From the NCBI GenBank assembly GCA_937900435.1, contig CALCEG010000014.1, positions 1 through 7,157 of the forward strand: DNA of 7,157 bases, written 5' to 3'. Source of the DNA: an uncultured Alphaproteobacteria bacterium (GTDB taxonomy: Bacteria > Pseudomonadota > Alphaproteobacteria > Rs-D84). The position numbers and the translations under genes are program-made. Within the stretch, counting starts at the first letter, position 1. Each line of letters opens with the position of its first letter. This document shows, one piece after another, positions 5,775 through 7,157 of this stretch. Under the pieces are notes generated by a model. The model saw only the letters and a list, made by a program, of their open reading frames with translations, was not told where the DNA came from and did not search any database.

Positions 5775-6842
5775 TTACAGTCCGAACACACGCGTTAAAT
5801 CATTCCACATTGTTAACACGAACAGTCCCAATATTAACAACCAGCCAACCATAATTGCAATTTCCATTCCGCGCCCCTGCAGTTTACGGCGTGTAATTGC
5901 TTCTATCATCAATATTAACAAGTATCCACCGTCCAACACTGGTAACGGCAACAGGTTTAAAATCCCCAGATTAACAGACAGCAACGCGATTAAACTTAAC
6001 AACGTAAAGAATCCTGCCGCCATCGCCAATCCTGAATATTCTGCGATTGTTATAAAGGACCCCAGTTGTTTTGCCGACCGTTCTCCTGTAATTATTTGTT
6101 TCAATACCACCAGCAATGTTTTTGATTCATAGTACGTTTTGCGTGCGCCAGAATACATTGCGCGGAACAAGCCTTGTTTTTCTGGTTCTGCTTTTTTGCT
6201 GCCATCTGCAATCATACCCCACTTTTCTGCCGGGCCCAGTGTCAGTGTTACCAATTCTTTTCCACGAACAACAATAACTGTTGCGTTATTATTTGCCGCC
6301 AGTTCTTTGGCCAAAATTAATTCACCCCAATTTGTAATTTTCTCATCGTTAATTCTGACGATTGTGTCGCCTGCGCGTACACCTGCATTAAACGCCACAG
6401 ATTCTTGAACAACTTGACCGATAACTGGCATTTGTGTGTTGCTGACCAGTTTGGGCTGAAACATAAACAGCGATGTATAAATCCCCCACGCCAAAACAAA
6501 GTTCATAAACACGCCGGCTGCGATAATAATAAACTGTTTCCACGCAGGCGCAGACAGATAATGTCCCTTTTGTTTTTCTTTGGGCAATTCTGCATATTTC
6601 TTGCGATTAAACATATCTTCTTGGCCATAAATCGACACATACCCCCCCAACGGCAGGCACCCGATTTTCCACAATGTTCCACGTTTGTCGTGCCATTTTA
6701 TAATTGCCGGCCCGAATCCAATAGAAAAAGCATCAACCCGAACCTTGGCCCAGCGTGCGGCTAAGAAATGCCCCAGTTCGTGCACAAAAACAACCACGCC
6801 CAGAACAATTAACAATGCAATAACGGTCAACACAATCTGCAT
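5775..6842 (-). CDS. rseP: RseP-type site-2 intramembrane metalloprotease
   Basis: 355 residues. Site-2 proteases of the RseP/MmpA (M50B) family cut membrane-anchored anti-sigma factors and leftover signal peptides within the inner membrane. The zinc site is complete: HELGH at 21-25 in the first membrane segment and LPLPVLDGG (298-306) with Asp304 as the third ligand. The conserved GVFMN (110-114) of the second membrane segment is also present. One PDZ domain spans about 137-203 (VIGQVV...AGVRAGDTIVRI). A single PDZ is typical of alphaproteobacterial members, whereas E. coli RseP has two. C-terminal membrane segments lie near 277-300 and 327-346. AAGGAAGG stands about 8 nt before the ATG. It follows the cdsA stop by 24 nt and precedes bamA by 10 nt, the familiar envelope gene order. 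No anti-sigma target is in the window. Confidence 0.97.
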   Translation of the reverse strand: MQIVLTVIALLIVLGVVVFVHELGHFLAARWAKVRVDAFSIGFGPAIIKWHDKRGTLWKIGCLPLGGYVSIYGQEDMFNRKKYAELPKEKQKGHYLSAPAWKQFIIIAAGVFMNFVLAWGIYTSLFMFQPKLVSNTQMPVIGQVVQESVAFNAGVRAGDTIVRINDEKITNWGELILAKELAANNNATVIVVRGKELVTLTLGPAEKWGMIADGSKKAEPEKQGLFRAMYSGARKTYYESKTLLVVLKQIITGERSAKQLGSFITIAEYSGLAMAAGFFTLLSLIALLSVNLGILNLLPLPVLDGGYLLILMIEAITRRKLQGRGMEIAIMVGWLLILGLFVLTMWNDLTRVFGL

Positions 6843-6866
6843 AATGTACCCTTCCTTTATATATTT

Positions 6867-7049
6867 TTACAACATAATCAACCAGACCAATGTCAACGCA
6901 TAAATCCAACCATCGAATCTGTCTAAGATGCCACCATGTCCTGGTAAAATATTTGAAAAATCTTTAACTCCATAAGTTCTTTTAATAGCTGAAAAGAACA
7001 AATCCCCAAATGTAGAGTTATTTCCTGCCGATGTAATGACAAATCGCAT
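6867..7049 (-). pseudogene. cdsA: CdsA phosphatidate cytidylyltransferase, C-terminal fragment only
   Basis: CdsA makes CDP-diacylglycerol from phosphatidate and CTP, the first committed step of phospholipid synthesis, as a multispanning inner-membrane enzyme of about 250-280 residues. Only about 60 residues are present. They carry the CDS family signature: GDLFFSAIKR (15-24), GVKDF (27-31), then LPGHGG and LDRFD (35-46), followed by a last membrane segment (ALTLVWLIML) and TAA. The reading frame has TGA at 7074-7076, only eight codons before the first ATG, so about three quarters of the protein is missing in frame. The sequence beyond encodes something else in another frame. Codons in the upstream half (AGA, GGA, TTA, CCA) also differ from the CGC/GGT-rich use in bamA. 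cdsA is essential, so either an intact copy lies elsewhere or the contig is wrongly joined here. Confidence 0.85.
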
Positions 7050-7156
7050 ATTACCTGCATCATTTCTTTGCTTTCATCTGGCAACCCATTAATGATATGA
7101 ACAACAATTTCAATATTTAATTCATGAAGTCTATTTACACAACTAACGAATTCTTC
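7040..7156 (-). pseudogene. Fragment resembling a radical SAM protein (YhcC/TIGR01212 type)
   Basis: Reading leftward from base 7156, a frame runs open from the window edge. It encodes EEFVSCVNRLHELNIEIVVH followed by IINGLPDESKEMMQVICDLS. The VHIINGLPxExxEMM pattern is characteristic of the YhcC-like radical SAM family (typically HVINGLPGET and a following methionine pair). In that family it lies in the middle of the protein, after the cysteine cluster, which would be beyond the window. After about residue 40 the expected continuation (a K-x-H-LL type strand) is not found. The frame runs on without resemblance to a TAG at 6923-6925, while the CdsA frame takes over. It is thus cut on its C-terminal side by the junction and on the other by the window edge. 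The family call rests on one motif. Confidence 0.5.
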
Positions 7157-7157
7157 T

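Noticed and set aside
5710..6132. 140-codon plus-strand ORF across the bamA/rseP boundary
   Set aside because: It overlaps two certain genes on the other strand, is rich in Asn, Ile and Pro as antisense frames often are, and resembles nothing known.
6923..7036. Continuation of the radical SAM-like frame to its TAG as genuine coding sequence
   Set aside because: The translation after about 7040 no longer follows the family pattern, while the overlapping frame carries the unmistakable CdsA signature.

Overview
The window looks like chromosomal DNA of an AT-rich alphaproteobacterium, probably a reduced-genome, host- or gut-associated lineage (Rickettsiales/Holosporales-like or an uncultured relative). 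This rests on the co-oriented order cdsA, rseP, bamA with no dxr, a single-PDZ RseP, VirB8-type secretion genes and short intergenic gaps. The taxon is an inference. Every convincing gene lies on the minus strand, so transcription runs from right to left.

Right part (7157 to 3479): envelope biogenesis. At the right edge there is a fragment resembling a radical SAM protein of the YhcC/TIGR01212 type. Within a few tens of bases, in another frame, it gives way to the C-terminal quarter of CdsA, so cdsA has no visible N-terminus in this window. Then come complete rseP (site-2 protease) and bamA (outer-membrane barrel assembly), spaced 24 and 10 nt apart as an operon. The skp-lpxD-fabZ-lpxA genes that often follow bamA are absent here.

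Middle part (3478 to 744): a type IV secretion-like cassette. A near-consensus sigma70 promoter (TTGACG, 18 nt, TATAAT) in the 58-nt gap after bamA appears to start a new transcript. It carries a 48-aa VirB7-like lipoprotein, two consecutive and very different VirB8-like inner-membrane proteins, a 260-aa exported protein of unknown function, and a YraN/UPF0102 family protein. Gaps are 28, -1, 18 and -11 nt, so this looks like one operon. No VirB4, B6, B9, B10, B11 or D4 is present, so the rest of any secretion machine must be encoded elsewhere.

Left part (743 to 1): a self-contained 49-aa lipoprotein gene with a consensus promoter (TTGCAT, 17 nt, TATAAT), a strong ribosome binding site and an intrinsic terminator. 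Next is a stretch of about 400 nt with no convincing gene, rich in hairpins and containing a REP-like palindrome and an imperfect direct repeat. It ends at another terminator-like hairpin, which probably closes a plus-strand gene lying left of the window. This reads as a convergent intergenic region populated by short repeats.

The two points most worth following are the cdsA/radical SAM junction (genuine rearrangement or assembly chimera) and the virB7/virB8/virB8/unknown cassette attached to the BamA locus.
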